A DNA stretch of 64,000 bases. Origin: Pelecanus crispus (taxonomy: Eukaryota > Chordata > Aves > Pelecaniformes > Pelecanidae). Positions within the stretch are counted from its first letter, which is position 1, and the number at the start of each line of letters is the position of its first letter. The notes below the pieces were generated by a model. That model saw nothing but the letters and a program-made list of their open reading frames with translations, ran no database searches and had not been told where the DNA came from. The stretch is taken from contig NC_134675.1 of NCBI RefSeq assembly GCF_030463565.1, positions 9,569,862 to 9,633,861 on the forward strand, in the 5' to 3' direction. Shown here piece after piece: positions 10,328 through 23,946 of the stretch. The position numbers were made by a program, and so were the translations under genes.

Positions 10328-11097
10328 TCGGCCAGGCCCTCCGCGGCGCCCATTGGGCCGCCAGATCGCCGCCGGCCGATCCCGCGTCTCGATTGGCTGT
10401 CTCGTCTGTCGTTTTCGCTTGTCCCCGCCCCCTTGGCGGGTCCGCCCTCGTCGACCTGGTGCTTACCGGGGCTCAGGGAGTTTGCGTGCCCTCGGGGCGC
10501 GGAGGGATCCGACCTGGGGGTGGAGGGAGAAGACGTTGGGCGAGTCCGCGGAGGGATCTGTGCCGTGTAGTGCTGCGACCCTGTGGGCGGGCAACGAGGC
10601 CTCGGAAGACGCTGTTGTAGCTAGAAGTACTATCTATTGTTATTTATTACCGCATCAAGTCCACCCCAAACGTGCTTGTGGCTTTTTGGTGCTGCTCCCT
10701 CCAGTCAAATGACTGCTTTTGCCAGGCCAGGCCAGGCCAGGCCAGGCCTTAACTTTTCAGAACATTTCGCAGAACCGACAGAAGTTGCTCTAAATTGTTC
10801 CCCGAAAGCCCCACTTCAGCTGCAGGCGTTTCTAAGCTGCCCGCCTCCTGGGAGAAAATAAAATACAAAGCGTGTGTTCAGCACTGGTGGCTCGAGGGCT
10901 GGAGGGCAGATCAAGATAGGCTTTGCGCTAAGCTGGGTAGGAGGCTTTTAGAAAAACAGGCAGTGCCCCCAAAGCTGCCCAAGGGTGGGCCGTGGTGCCC
11001 TGCACCCCCGGGGACAGTGAGCAATTTGATTGGTCTACACAACTGTATTGTAACATATATAAACCCCGCTTGCCTCTATATCGGGCTAAGGATATCC

Positions 11098-12185
11098 TTA
11101 GCCTTCTTTGCGGCAAGGGCACGTTGTCAGCTCACGTTCAACTTGGTGCCCGCCAGGAGCCCCCCCGCGTCCTTTTCTGCAAAGCTGCTTTCCAGCCGGT
11201 CGGCCTCCAGCATATACTGGTGCACGGGGTTGTTCCTCCCCAGGTGCAGGACTTTGCACTTCCCCTTGTCGAACCGCACGAGGCTCCTGCCTGCCCATTT
11301 CTCCAGCCTGTCGAGGTCCCTCTGGATGGCAGCGCAACCCTCTGGTGTATCAGCCACTCCTCCCGGTTTTGTATCATCAGCAAACTCGCTGAGGGTACAG
11401 TCTGTCTACCCGTCATCCAGGTCATTCATGAGGATGTTGAACAGGATCGGACCCAGCATTGACCCCCGGGGTACACCGCTAGTTACCGGCCTCCAGCTAG
11501 ACTTCGTGCCACTGATCACCACCCTCTGGGCCCAGCTGTTCAGCCAGTTGCCAACCCACCCCGCTGTCTGCTCATCCAGCCCATACTTCATCAGCGTCTC
11601 TATGAGGATCTTACGGGAGACGGTGTCAAAAGCCTTCCGGAAGGCTAGGTAGACAATAGCCGCTGCTCTCCCCTCGTCTACCAAGCCGGTCATTTCATCA
11701 TAGAAGGTTATCGGGTCGGTCAAGCGCGACTCCCCCTTGGTGAAGCCACGATGACTGCTCCTGACGACCGTCCTGTCCTTCGCGTGCCTGGATTCCAGGA
11801 TTAGCTGCTCCATCCCCTTCGCAGGGATCGAGGTGAGGCTGGCCAGCCTGTAGTTCCCTGGGTCCTCTTTCTTGCCCTTCTTGAAAGGAGGGGTGACGCT
11901 TGCATTCCTCCAGTCCTCAGGCGCCTCTCCCAATCGCCATGATCGATCAAAGATTATCAAGAGTGGCTTCACAATGACATCTGCCCGCTCCCCCAGCGCT
12001 CACGCGTGCACCCCGGCAGGGCCCGTGGACTTATGTGCATCCGGTTTGCTTAAGTATTCCCCGACCAGATCCTCTTCCACCAAGGGTACGCCTTCCTCGC
12101 TCCAGACTTTCCCCCTGGTCTCTGGGGCCTGGGATGCCTGAAGGCTGGTCTTGCTAGTAAAGACTGAGGCAAAGGCGGCACTCAG
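11098..12185 (-). mobile_element. CR1-A copy, unit 2/3
   Basis: Same truncated CR1 as at 5222-6309, same TAG. It carries ttgtcagctc at 11126 instead of ttgtcggctc, creating one more stop near the 3' end; this variant marks units 2-5. Confidence 0.9.
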
Positions 12186-13406
12186 TCATAGAATCAGAGA
12201 ATGGTCTGGGTAGGAGGGGACTTTTTAAAGATCATCTAGCCCAGCCCCTCTGCACTGGGCAGGGACATCTTTCACTCGATCAGGTTGCTCAAAGCCCCGT
12301 CCAACCTGACCTTGAACGCTTCCAGTGATGGGGCATCCACAACTTCTCCGGGCAACCTGTTTTCCAGTGTCTCACCACCCTCGGCGTAAAAAAAAACCCA
12401 AACAATTCTTCCTTATTTCCAACCTACGCCTACCCTCTTTCAGTTTAAAACTGTTGCCCCTTGTCCTGTCGCTACAGGCCCTGGTAAAGAAAGCCCCTCT
12501 CCATCTTTCTTATAAGCCCCCTTTAAGTATTGAAAGGCCGCAATAAGGTCTCCCCGCAGCCTTTCTCTTCTCCTCAGCCTTTCGTCGTAGGAGAGGGGGT
12601 TTTCGTGGCCCTCCTCTGGGCCCGCGTCTTTCTTGTCCTGGGGACCCCAGAGCCGGACGCAGTACTCCAGGTGGGGGGGGGGGGTCTCACGAGAGCGGAG
12701 CCGAGGGGCAGAATCACCTCCCTCGACCTGCCGGCCACGCTGCTTTTTACGCAGCCCGGAATTCGATCGGCTTTCTGGGCTGCGAGCGCACGCTGCCAGC
12801 TCGCGTCCACCGGTACCCCCCAAGTCCTTCTCCGCAGGACCGCTCTCAAGCCGTTCATCCCCCAGTCTGTACTGGTATTGGGGACTGCCCCGACCCAGGT
12901 GCAGGACCTCGCACTCGGCCTTGTGGAACTTCACGAGGATCGCACGGGCCCGCTTCTCCAGCCCGCCAAGGTCCCTCTGGATGGCATCCCTTCCCTCTAG
13001 AGCATCAGCTGCACCACTCAGCTTGGCGTCATCCGCAACCTTGCTGAGGGTGCACTCAGTCCCACTAGCTCTGTCATTAATGAAGATATTAAACAGTACC
13101 GGTCCCAGTACGGACCCTTGAGGGACGCCACTCGCTACTGGTTTCCACGTGGACACTGAGCCGTTGACTGTGACTCTTTGGACGCAGCCACCCGGCCAAT
13201 TCCTTATCCGCCTAATAGTCCATCCATCAAATCCATCTCTCCCCAATTTAGAGGCAAGAATGTTGCGGGGGACCGTGTCAAAGGCCTTACAGAAGTCCAG
13301 GTAGAGGGCATCAGTTGCTCTTCCCTCGTCCACTGATGCAGTCACTCCATCGCAGAAGGCCACTAGAGTAGTCGGGCACGGTTTGCCCTTGGTGAAGTGT
13401 ATTGGG
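12186..13406 (-). mobile_element. CR1-B copy, unit 3
   Basis: Open for 307 codons on the minus strand. It has an extra C in the cggtacccccc run near 12820, which changes the frame between the two RT blocks, and 12 G in the homopolymer. Confidence 0.92.
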
Positions 13407-13616
13407 TCTGGCTGAGATGGAGTTAATCTTCCTCGTAGCAGCCCTCATAGTGCTGTGCTTTGTATTGCTAGCTGGAAAGGCACCAGTGTTTTGGCTACTG
13501 CTGAGCAGTCCCACCCCCAAAGTCCAGTAAGCTGGGGGTGGGGCAAGAGGTTGGGAGGGGACAGAGCCAGGACAGCTGACCCAAGCTGACAAAAGAGATA
13601 TTCCACCGTGCTATGG
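13407..13616 (+). mobile_element. LTR relic, unit 3
   Basis: Same relic; see 1637-1846. Confidence 0.68.
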
Positions 13617-14153
13617 AAGCACCACAGCTGCCCTTCAGACCGATTGTTTTCTCCTACCATATCCCTCCTCACCAGAAAAGGGATCTCAACGGGGCCTTAT
13701 CGCACAGCCATTGATCAAAGTGCTCCAACAGGAGCTGGATGCTTCCAACACGTTGCACCGTGCCCGAAACCACCCCTGTATGGCATGCCTGTAGCGTCAC
13801 ACGTACGGTATTTTCTAAAGCTTTAGCAGCAGCCTGCGCTGGCTTTATGCACGCTTGCGTACCACTTCCAAAAAGCTAAGAGTTTGCTTCCTGCAAGACG
13901 CAGGAGACTGCTAAGCGGTTCCAGCGTCACGCTTCAAATGACTGGGCAAAGCCACTATCTAGCTATAGAACACTGTTAACAGACCGAAACGTTCCACACA
14001 CTTACACCCCGGGGAGACACCGTTTTAACTTGCAGAACTATTTCCCTCAGTAAGACACGCACGAGACAGAGGTGATATCCCCATGCTAAATCTTTATTGT
14101 GCAACTGCTGCTCAAAGCTTTTATTACCTTCCACAGACACACGTCACAAAAAA

Positions 14154-16204
14154 TTAGACCTCAACAGTGGCTAGACTGACGGGCAACAGACGAAATCCAT
14201 TCAGTGGCGATTTGTACGCGTGCAGCGATTCTTGTGGTGCAAAAATCTTAGCCAGGCGGCCAGCCCAACCGACGGCCACCCAGAACACGTAGATGTACGC
14301 GACGGACAGACCAGACCGCCCACCCTCGGGCCCTTCATCCACGACCGTCCGGAATCCATTGGTCAGGCCCGGGTGAGCAGCACGCTTCTTGCCAACAATC
14401 ATTAAATGCCCAAGAAGCTGGAGAAGAAAGTACAAACCCATAAATAAATAAAATAAAGCGCCACGCACAAAGAGGGGAGAGGGCAGGAAGGGAAGGAACG
14501 AGAGCAGAGAACCACCCAGAGAAACCAGTTAGCCGATTCCTAGCAATTCAGCCGTCGCGCTTCAAATTACTGTCTGTCCGCCTGCAACTGACATTTTCCA
14601 AGCAAGGCTACAAAGACCGATTACGCACACTACAGGGAGGAAAGAGAGCGCTATGCGATTTTTTTCGAGCTAGACAGTAACGGACTACAAAACAGCCCAC
14701 AGAAGCTAAGCTGGTCTCCGGGTTAAAGCCCCCATTATATCTTCAGGCAACATAAGCAGTTCTGGTGGAAAATAAACTTTAGGCTGCCTTTTGCGTGGGT
14801 TTACAAAGCCTTTGAACTTGACTTTTATAGCTAGAAGTGAAGCGTCCAGCACCTCTCAACCAGCTTTGCCCTTCCTCACCCCTGGCCTGCCAAAAACCCC
14901 AAGCCCTCTTCTCCGTATTAGAAGAAGTACCACCACTACTCTTACTCTAAACCATGACGCTAGGCACCAGGCTGCGCTCCAAAACAACACTGCATTTTGC
15001 GCCAGAAGCACATACCCAGGGATGAGCATTGCTTTATATCGCTACTTTTAGTCAAAAAGCTCAATTCCATTACAAGCTAGAGGCAAAAGATTATAGCGCC
15101 AGAAACCCCAAAATAGCCTACTGGGCCCTATCAAGAGGAAAAGGGGGGGATGGGAAAGAGTCTAGTAAATCAGGAACTAATTGCAGGTACAGTTTAGCGT
15201 ACAGAAAGCTTCCACGGTACTTACAGGTTCACCGGAATCTTCTGCTTCAGATAACCTGATAATCGGCTCCTTAGGCATGACTAGGGAAAGCGTCGGCGCT
15301 TGGGGTGAAAGATCATGGAGCGCAAGGCGCTGGAGGAAGAGTAAACAGTTAAAACGTAATCGGCTTCAGAGAAAGGCAATAGCTTAAGCAAATCAATATG
15401 CCCCGCTGAACTCGTACAGAAGCAGATTACCAGATACCCCAAACACAAGCCGACGCAGAACTAACTCATTACGGTCACTACTCAGACGTTCACTGTTTAC
15501 ATACACCTGGAGTCCCCGAGGAGACTGACTGCGTGTGCTTAATCTAAGGTTTCAAGACTATCATCCTACACGAGGTAGGACCACTCCCATCCCTCGGCAG
15601 CAAACTTTGCACGACTTCCAGTGCCAAAGGGATATCACGCGGCAAACGTCTGCGGCTGCCACCAAGTGCGTTACCGTCAGAGGCCCTCCTCTGCGCGCGC
15701 GCGCGCACACGACACGGTGGGGCTGGGAACCGAGGCGAGCCGGACAGCACCGGCAACCCAGCACGCGCCGCGGCAGCCGGAGGGGGGGGGGGCACCGAAG
15801 AAGCGCGATGTTTTAGGGATGGTGCAGTACAGAGCGCCACAACCCAGAGAGGCCCCGTCCGCCCCCCGTCCCTCCCTCCACCCACCCGCAGCGACGCCGC
15901 CACCCGCCCTGCCGCGCTCCCGGGCAGCGCGCAACGGGTCCTCGGCTCAGGGTGCCTGCGCGCGCGGGGGGAGGGGGGGAACGGAAGGGGAACGGAAGGG
16001 GAACCGCGCACAGAGCAAAGCCACGGCTACCTCCTCCTCCCCCTCCCCCTCCCCCTCCCCCTCGTAGATGACGTTGGCGGGGAAGCGCCTTGCCGATGAT
16101 CTTTCCGAAGGCGGCGGCGGCGGCGCCACCGGGCCGGGCGGCCCGCGCCCCAATAATCTCGTCAGCCACGACAACGCCCGTTGGCGCCCCCGCGCTTCCT
16201 CCAC
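14154..16204 (-). CDS. HINTW: HINTW copy 3
   Basis: Exons 16031-16204, 15225-15329 and 14154-14417. Upstream ATG at 16204; conserved but out-of-frame MADEI at 16169. Exon 3 has the same variants as copies 2 and 5. The poly-G run just downstream of exon 1 on the plus-strand view (near 15782) is slightly longer than in copies 1 and 2. Confidence 0.8.
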
Positions 16205-16974
16205 TCGGCCAGGCCCTCCGCGGCGCCCATTGGGCCGCCAGATCGCCGCCGGCCGATCCCGCGTCTCGATTGGCTGTCTCGTCTGTCGTTTTCGCTTGTC
16301 CCCGCCCCCTTGGCGGGTCCGCCCTCGTCGACCTGGTGCTTACCGGGGCTCAGGGAGTTTGCGTGCCCTCGGGGCGCGGAGGGATCCGACCTGGGGGTGG
16401 AGGGAGAAGACGTTGGGCGAGTCCGCGGAGGGATCTGTGCCGTGTAGTGCTGCGACCCTGTGGGCGGGCAACGAGGCCTCGGAAGACGCTGTTGTAGCTA
16501 GAAGTACTATCTATTGTTATTTATTACCGCATCAAGTCCACCCCAAACGTGCTTGTGGCTTTTTGGTGCTGCTCCCTCCAGTCAAATGACTGCTTTTGCC
16601 AGGCCAGGCCAGGCCAGGCCAGGCCTTAACTTTTCAGAACATTTCGCAGAACCGACAGAAGTTGCTCTAAATTGTTCCCCGAAAGCCCCACTTCAGCTGC
16701 AGGCGTTTCTAAGCTGCCCGCCTCCTGGGAGAAAATAAAATACAAAGCGTGTGTTCAGCACTGGTGGCTCGAGGGCTGGAGGGCAGATCAAGATAGGCTT
16801 TGCGCTAAGCTGGGTAGGAGGCTTTTAGAAAAACAGGCAGTGCCCCCAAAGCTGCCCAAGGGTGGGCCGTGGTGCCCTGCACCCCCGGGGACAGTGAGCA
16901 ATTTGATTGGTCTACACAACTGTATTGTAACATATATAAACCCCGCTTGCCTCTATATCGGGCTAAGGATATCC

Positions 16975-18062
16975 TTAGCCTTCTTTGCGGCAAGGGCACG
17001 TTGTCAGCTCACGTTCAACTTGGTGCCCGCCAGGAGCCCCCCCGCGTCCTTTTCTGCAAAGCTGCTTTCCAGCCGGTCGGCCTCCAGCATATACTGGTGC
17101 ACGGGGTTGTTCCTCCCCAGGTGCAGGACTTTGCACTTCCCCTTGTCGAACCGCACGAGGCTCCTGCCTGCCCATTTCTCCAGCCTGTCGAGGTCCCTCT
17201 GGATGGCAGCGCAACCCTCTGGTGTATCAGCCACTCCTCCCGGTTTTGTATCATCAGCAAACTCGCTGAGGGTACAGTCTGTCTACCCGTCATCCAGGTC
17301 ATTCATGAGGATGTTGAACAGGATCGGACCCAGCATTGACCCCCGGGGTACACCGCTAGTTACCGGCCTCCAGCTAGACTTCGTGCCACTGATCACCACC
17401 CTCTGGGCCCAGCTGTTCAGCCAGTTGCCAACCCACCCCGCTGTCTGCTCATCCAGCCCATACTTCATCAGCGTCTCTATGAGGATCTTACGGGAGACGG
17501 TGTCAAAAGCCTTCCGGAAGGCTAGGTAGACAATAGCCGCTGCTCTCCCCTCGTCTACCAAGCCGGTCATTTCATCATAGAAGGTTATCGGGTCGGTCAA
17601 GCGCGACTCCCCCTTGGTGAAGCCACGATGACTGCTCCTGACGACCGTCCTGTCCTTCGCGTGCCTGGATTCCAGGATTAGCTGCTCCATCCCCTTCGCA
17701 GGGATCGAGGTGAGGCTGGCCAGCCTGTAGTTCCCTGGGTCCTCTTTCTTGCCCTTCTTGAAAGGAGGGGTGACGCTTGCATTCCTCCAGTCCTCAGGCG
17801 CCTCTCCCAATCGCCATGATCGATCAAAGATTATCAAGAGTGGCTTCACAATGACATCTGCCCGCTCCCCCAGCGCTCACGCGTGCACCCCGGCAGGGCC
17901 CGTGGACTTATGTGCATCCGGTTTGCTTAAGTATTCCCCGACCAGATCCTCTTCCACCAAGGGTACGCCTTCCTCGCTCCAGACTTTCCCCCTGGTCTCT
18001 GGGGCCTGGGATGCCTGAAGGCTGGTCTTGCTAGTAAAGACTGAGGCAAAGGCGGCACTCAG
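16975..18062 (-). mobile_element. CR1-A copy, unit 3/4
   Basis: Same element and breaks. It has the ttgtcagctc variant at 17003 and the ttgaaagg variant near 17760. Confidence 0.9.
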
Positions 18063-19289
18063 TCATAGAATCAGAGAATGGTCTGGGTAGGAGGGGACTT
18101 TTTAAAGATCATCTAGCCCAGCCCCTCTGCACTGGGCAGGGACATCTTTCACTCGATCAGGTTGCTCAAAGCCCCGTCCAACCTGACCTTGAACGCTTCC
18201 AGTGATGGGGCATCCACAACTTCTCCGGGCAACCTGTTTTCCAGTGTCTCACCACCCTCGGCGTAAAAAAAAACCCAAACAATTCTTCCTTATTTCCAAC
18301 CTACGCCTACCCTCTTTCAGTTTAAAACTGTTGCCCCTTGTCCTGTCGCTACAGGCCCTGGTAAAGAAAGCCCCTCTCCATCTTTCTTATAAGCCCCCTT
18401 TAAGTATTGAAAGGCCGCAATAAGGTCTCCCCGCAGCCTTTCTCTTCTCCTCAGCCTTTCGTTGTAGGAGAGGGGGTTTTCGTGGCCCTCCTCTGGGCCC
18501 GCGTCTTTCTTGTCCTGGGGACCCCAGAGCCGGACGCAGTACTCCAGGTGGGGGGGGGGGGGGGGGGTCTCACGAGAGCGGAGCCGAGGGGCAGAATCAC
18601 CTCCCTCGACCTGCCGGCCACGCTTCTTTTTACGCGGCCCGGAATTCGATCGGCTTTCTGGGCTGCGAGCGCACGCTGCCAGCTCGCGTCCACCGGTACC
18701 CCCCAAGTCCTTCTCCGCAGGACCGCTCTCAAGCCGTTCATCCCCCAGTCTGTACTGGTATTGGGGACTGCCCCGACCCAGGTGCAGGACCTCGCACTCG
18801 GCCTTGTGGAACTTCACGAGGATCGCACGGGCCCGCTTCTCCAGCCCGCCAAGGTCCCTCTGGATGGCATCCCTTCCCTCTAGAGCATCAGCTGCACCAC
18901 TCAGCTTGGCGTCATCCGCAACCTTGCTGAGGGTGCACTCAGTCCCACTAGCTCTGTCATTAATGAAGATATTAAACAGTACCGGTCCCAGTACGGACCC
19001 TTGAGGGACGCCACTCGCTACTGGTTTCCACGTGGACACTGAGCCGTTGACTGTGACTCTTTGGACGCAGCCACCCGGCCAATTCCTTATCCGCCTAATA
19101 GTCCATCCATCAAATCCATCTCTCCCCAATTTAGAGGCAAGAATGTTGCGGGGGACCGTGTCAAAGGCCTTACAGAAGTCCAGGTAGAGGGCATCAGTTG
19201 CTCTTCCCTCGTCCACTGATGCAGTCACTCCATCGCAGAAGGCCACTAGAGTAGTCGGGCACGGTTTGCCCTTGGTGAAGTGTATTGGG
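18063..19289 (-). mobile_element. CR1-B copy, unit 4
   Basis: Longest poly-G in the window (18, near 18550-18567). It has the cacgcttc, cgcggccc and cgttgtagg variants shared with units 6, 7 and 8, and the extra C shared with units 3 and 5. Confidence 0.92.
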
Positions 19290-19499
19290 TCTGGCTGAGA
19301 TGGAGTTAATCTTCCTCGTAGCAGCCCTCATAGTGCTGTGCTTTGTATTGCTAGCTGGAAAGGCACCAGTGTTTTGGCTACTGCTGAGCAGTCCCACCCC
19401 CAAAGTCCAGTAAGCTGGGGGTGGGGCAAGAGGTTGGGAGGGGACAGAGCCAGGACAGCTGACCCAAGCTGACAAAAGAGATATTCCACCGTGCTATGG
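19290..19499 (+). mobile_element. LTR relic, unit 4
   Basis: Same relic; see 1637-1846. Confidence 0.68.
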
Positions 19500-20037
19500 A
19501 AGCACCACAGCTGCCCTTCAGACCGGTTTGTTTTCTCCTACCATATCCCTCCTCACCAGAAAAGGGATCTCAACGGGGCCTTATCGCACAGCCATTGATC
19601 AAAGTGCTCCAACAGGAGCTGGATGCTTCCAACACGTTGCACCGTGCCCGAAACCACCCCTGTATGGCATGCCTGTAGCGTCACACGTACGGTATTTTCT
19701 AAAGCTTTAGCAGCAGCCTGCGCTGGCTTTATGCACGCTTGCGTACCACTTCCAAAAAGCTAAGAGTTTGCTTCCTGCAAGACGCAGGAGACTGCTAAGC
19801 GGTTCCAGCGTCACGCTTCAAATGACTGGGCAAAGCCACTATCTAGCTATAGAACACTGTTAACAGACCGAAACGTTCCACACACTTACACCCCGGGGAG
19901 ACACCGTTTTAACTTGCAGAACTATTTCCCTCAGTAAGACACGCACGAGACAGAGGTGATATCCCCATGCTAAATCTTTATTGTGCAACTGCTGCTCAAA
20001 GCTTTTATTACCTTCCACAGACACACGTCACAAAAAA

Positions 20038-22088
20038 TTAGACCTCAACAGTGGCTAGACTGACGGGCAACAGACGAAATCCATTCAGTGGCGATTTGTA
20101 CGCGTGCAGCGACTCTTGCGGTGCAAAAATCTTAGCCAGGCGGCCAGCCCAACCGACGGCCACCCAGAACACGTAGATGTACGCGACGGACAGACCAGAC
20201 CGCCCACCCTCGGGCCCTTCATCCACGACCGTCCGGAATCCATTGGTCAGGCCCGGGTGAGCAGCACGCTTCTTGCCAACAATCATTAAATGCCCAAGAA
20301 GCTGGAGAAGGAAGTACAAACCCATAAATAAATAAAATAAAGCGCCACGCACAAAGAGGGGAGAGGGCAGGAAGGGAAGGAACGAGAGCAGAGAACCACC
20401 CAGAGAAACCAGTTAGCCGATTCCTAGCAATTCAACCGTCGCGCTTCAAATTACTGTCTGTCCGCCTGCAACTGACATTTTCCAAGCAAGGCTACAAAGA
20501 CCGATTACGCACACTACAGGGAGGAAAGAGAGCGCTATGCGATTTTTTTCGAGCTAGACAGTAACGGACTACAAAACAGCCCACAGAAGCTAAGCTGGTC
20601 TCCGGGTTAAAGCCCCCATTATATCTTCAGGCAACATAAGCAGTTCTGGTGGAAAATAAACTTTAGGCTGCCTTTTGCGTGGGTTTACAAAGCCTTTGAA
20701 CTTGACTTTTATAGCTAGAAGTGAAGCGTCCAGCACCTCTCAACCAGCTTTGCCCTTCCTCACCCCTGGCCTGCCAAAAACCCCAAGCCCTCTTCTCCGT
20801 ATTAGAAGAAGTACCACCACTACTCTTACTCTAAACCATGACGCTAGGCACCAGGCTGCGCTCCAAAACAACACTGCATTTTGCGCCAGAAGCACATACC
20901 CAGGGATGAGCATTGCTTTATATCGCTACTTTTAGTCAAAAAGCTCAATTCCATTACAAGCTAGAGGCAAAAGATTATAGCGCCAGAAACCCCAAAATAG
21001 CCTACTGGGCCCTATCAAGAGGAAAAGGGGGGGATGGGAAAGAGTCTAGTAAATCAGGAACTAATTGCAGGTACAGTTTAGCGTACAGAAAGCTTCCACG
21101 GTACTTACAGGTTCACCGGAATCTTCTGCTTCAGATAACCTGATAATCGGCTCCTTAGGCATGACTAGGGAAAGCGTCGGCGCTTGGGGTGAAAGATCAT
21201 GGAGCGCAAGGCGCTGGAGGAAGAGTAAACAGTTAAAACGTAATCGGCTTCAGAGAAAGGCAATAGCTTAAGCAAATCAATATGCCCCGCTGAACTCGTA
21301 CAGAAGCAGATTACCAGATACCCCAAACACAAGCCGACGCAGAACTAACTCATTACGGTCACTACTCAGACGTTCACTGTTTACATACACCTGGAGTCCC
21401 CGAGGAGACTGACTGCGTGTGCTTAATCTAAGGTTTCAAGACTATCATCCTACACGAGGTAGGACCACTCCCATCCCTCGGCAGCAAACTTTGCACGACT
21501 TCCAGTGCCAAAGGGATATCACGCGGCAAACGTCTGCGGCTGCCACCAAGTGCGTTACCGTCAGAGGCCCTCCTCTGCGCGCGCGCGCGCACACGACACG
21601 GTGGGGCTGGGAACCGAGGCGAGCCGGACAGCACCGGCAACCCAGCACGCGCCGCGGCAGCCGGAGGGGGGGGGGGCACCGAAGAAGCGCGATGTTTTAG
21701 GGATGGTGCAGTACAGAGCGCCACAACCCAGAGAGGCCCCGTCCGCCCCCCGTCCCTCCCTCCACCCACCCGCAGCGACGCCGCCACCCGCCCTGCCGCG
21801 CTCCCGGGCAGCGCGCAACGGGTCCTCGGCTCAGGGTGCCTGCGCGCGCGGGGGGAGGGGGGGAACGGAAGGGGAACGGAAGGGGAACCGCGCACAGAGC
21901 AAAGCCACGGCTACCTCCTCCTCCCCCTCCCCCTCCCCCTCCCCCTCGTAGATGACGTTGGCGGGGAAGCGCCTTGCCGATGATCTTTCCGAAGGCGGCG
22001 GCGGCGGCGCCACCGGGCCGGGCGGCCCGCGCCCCAATAATCTCGTCAGCCACGACAACGCCCGTTGGCGCCCCCGCGCTTCCTCCAC
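20038..22088 (-). CDS. HINTW: HINTW copy 4
   Basis: Exons 21915-22088, 21109-21213 and 20038-20301. Exon 3 has a synonymous CCG proline codon (plus strand tcttgcgg near 20115) that is shared only with copy 6. Intron 2 carries the caaccg variant near 20433, shared with copies 6 and 9. The open frame and the loss of the HIT triad are the same as in copy 1. Confidence 0.8.
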
Positions 22089-22858
22089 TCGGCCAGGCCC
22101 TCCGCGGCGCCCATTGGGCCGCCAGATCGCCGCCGGCCGATCCCGCGTCTCGATTGGCTGTCTCGTCTGTCGTTTTCGCTTGTCCCCGCCCCCTTGGCGG
22201 GTCCGCCCTCGTCGACCTGGTGCTTACCGGGGCTCAGGGAGTTTGCGTGCCCTCGGGGCGCGGAGGGATCCGACCTGGGGGTGGAGGGAGAAGACGTTGG
22301 GCGAGTCCGCGGAGGGATCTGTGCCGTGTAGTGCTGCGACCCTGTGGGCGGGCAACGAGGCCTCGGAAGACGCTGTTGTAGCTAGAAGTACTATCTATTG
22401 TTATTTATTACCGCATCAAGTCCACCCCAAACGTGCTTGTGGCTTTTTGGTGCTGCTCCCTCCAGTCAAATGACTGCTTTTGCCAGGCCAGGCCAGGCCA
22501 GGCCAGGCCTTAACTTTTCAGAACATTTCGCAGAACCGACAGAAGTTGCTCTAAATTGTTCCCCGAAAGCCCCACTTCAGCTGCAGGCGTTTCTAAGCTG
22601 CCCGCCTCCTGGGAGAAAATAAAATACAAAGCGTGTGTTCAGCACTGGTGGCTCGAGGGCTGGAGGGCAGATCAAGATAGGCTTTGCGCTAAGCTGGGTA
22701 GGAGGCTTTTAGAAAAACAGGCAGTGCCCCCAAAGCTGCCCAAGGGTGGGCCGTGGTGCCCTGCACCCCCGGGGACAGTGAGCAATTTGATTGGTCTACA
22801 CAACTGTATTGTAACATATATAAACCCCGCTTGCCTCTATATCGGGCTAAGGATATCC

Positions 22859-23946
22859 TTAGCCTTCTTTGCGGCAAGGGCACGTTGTCAGCTCACGTTC
22901 AACTTGGTGCCCGCCAGGAGCCCCCCCGCGTCCTTTTCTGCAAAGCTGCTTTCCAGCCGGTCGGCCTCCAGCATATACTGGTGCACGGGGTTGTTCCTCC
23001 CCAGGTGCAGGACTTTGCACTTCCCCTTGTCGAACCGCACGAGGCTCCTGCCTGCCCATTTCTCCAGCCTGTCGAGGTCCCTCTGGATGGCAGCGCAACC
23101 CTCTGGTGTATCAGCCACTCCTCCCGGTTTTGTATCATCAGCAAACTCGCTGAGGGTACAGTCTGTCTACCCGTCATCCAGGTCATTCATGAGGATGTTG
23201 AACAGGATCGGACCCAGCATTGACCCCCGGGGTACACCGCTAGTTACCGGCCTCCAGCTAGACTTCGTGCCACTGATCACCACCCTCTGGGCCCAGCTGT
23301 TCAGCCAGTTGCCAACCCACCCCGCTGTCTGCTCATCCAGCCCATACTTCATCAGCGTCTCTATGAGGATCTTACGGGAGACGGTGTCAAAAGCCTTCCG
23401 GAAGGCTAGGTAGACAATAGCCGCTGCTCTCCCCTCGTCTACCAAGCCGGTCATTTCATCATAGAAGGTTATCGGGTCGGTCAAGCGCGACTCCCCCTTG
23501 GTGAAGCCACGATGACTGCTCCTGACGACCGTCCTGTCCTTCGCGTGCCTGGATTCCAGGATTAGCTGCTCCATCCCCTTCGCAGGGATCGAGGTGAGGC
23601 TGGCCAGCCTGTAGTTCCCTGGGTCCTCTTTCTTGCCCTTCTTGAAAGGAGGGGTGACGCTTGCATTCCTCCAGTCCTCAGGCGCCTCTCCCAATCGCCA
23701 TGATCGATCAAAGATTATCAAGAGTGGCTTCACAATGACATCTGCCCGCTCCCCCAGCGCTCACGCGTGCACCCCGGCAGGGCCCGTGGACTTATGTGCA
23801 TCCGGTTTGCTTAAGTATTCCCCGACCAGATCCTCTTCCACCAAGGGTACGCCTTCCTCGCTCCAGACTTTCCCCCTGGTCTCTGGGGCCTGGGATGCCT
23901 GAAGGCTGGTCTTGCTAGTAAAGACTGAGGCAAAGGCGGCACTCAG
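22859..23946 (-). mobile_element. CR1-A copy, unit 4/5
   Basis: Same element and breaks, with the ttgtcagctc and ttgaaagg variants. Confidence 0.9.
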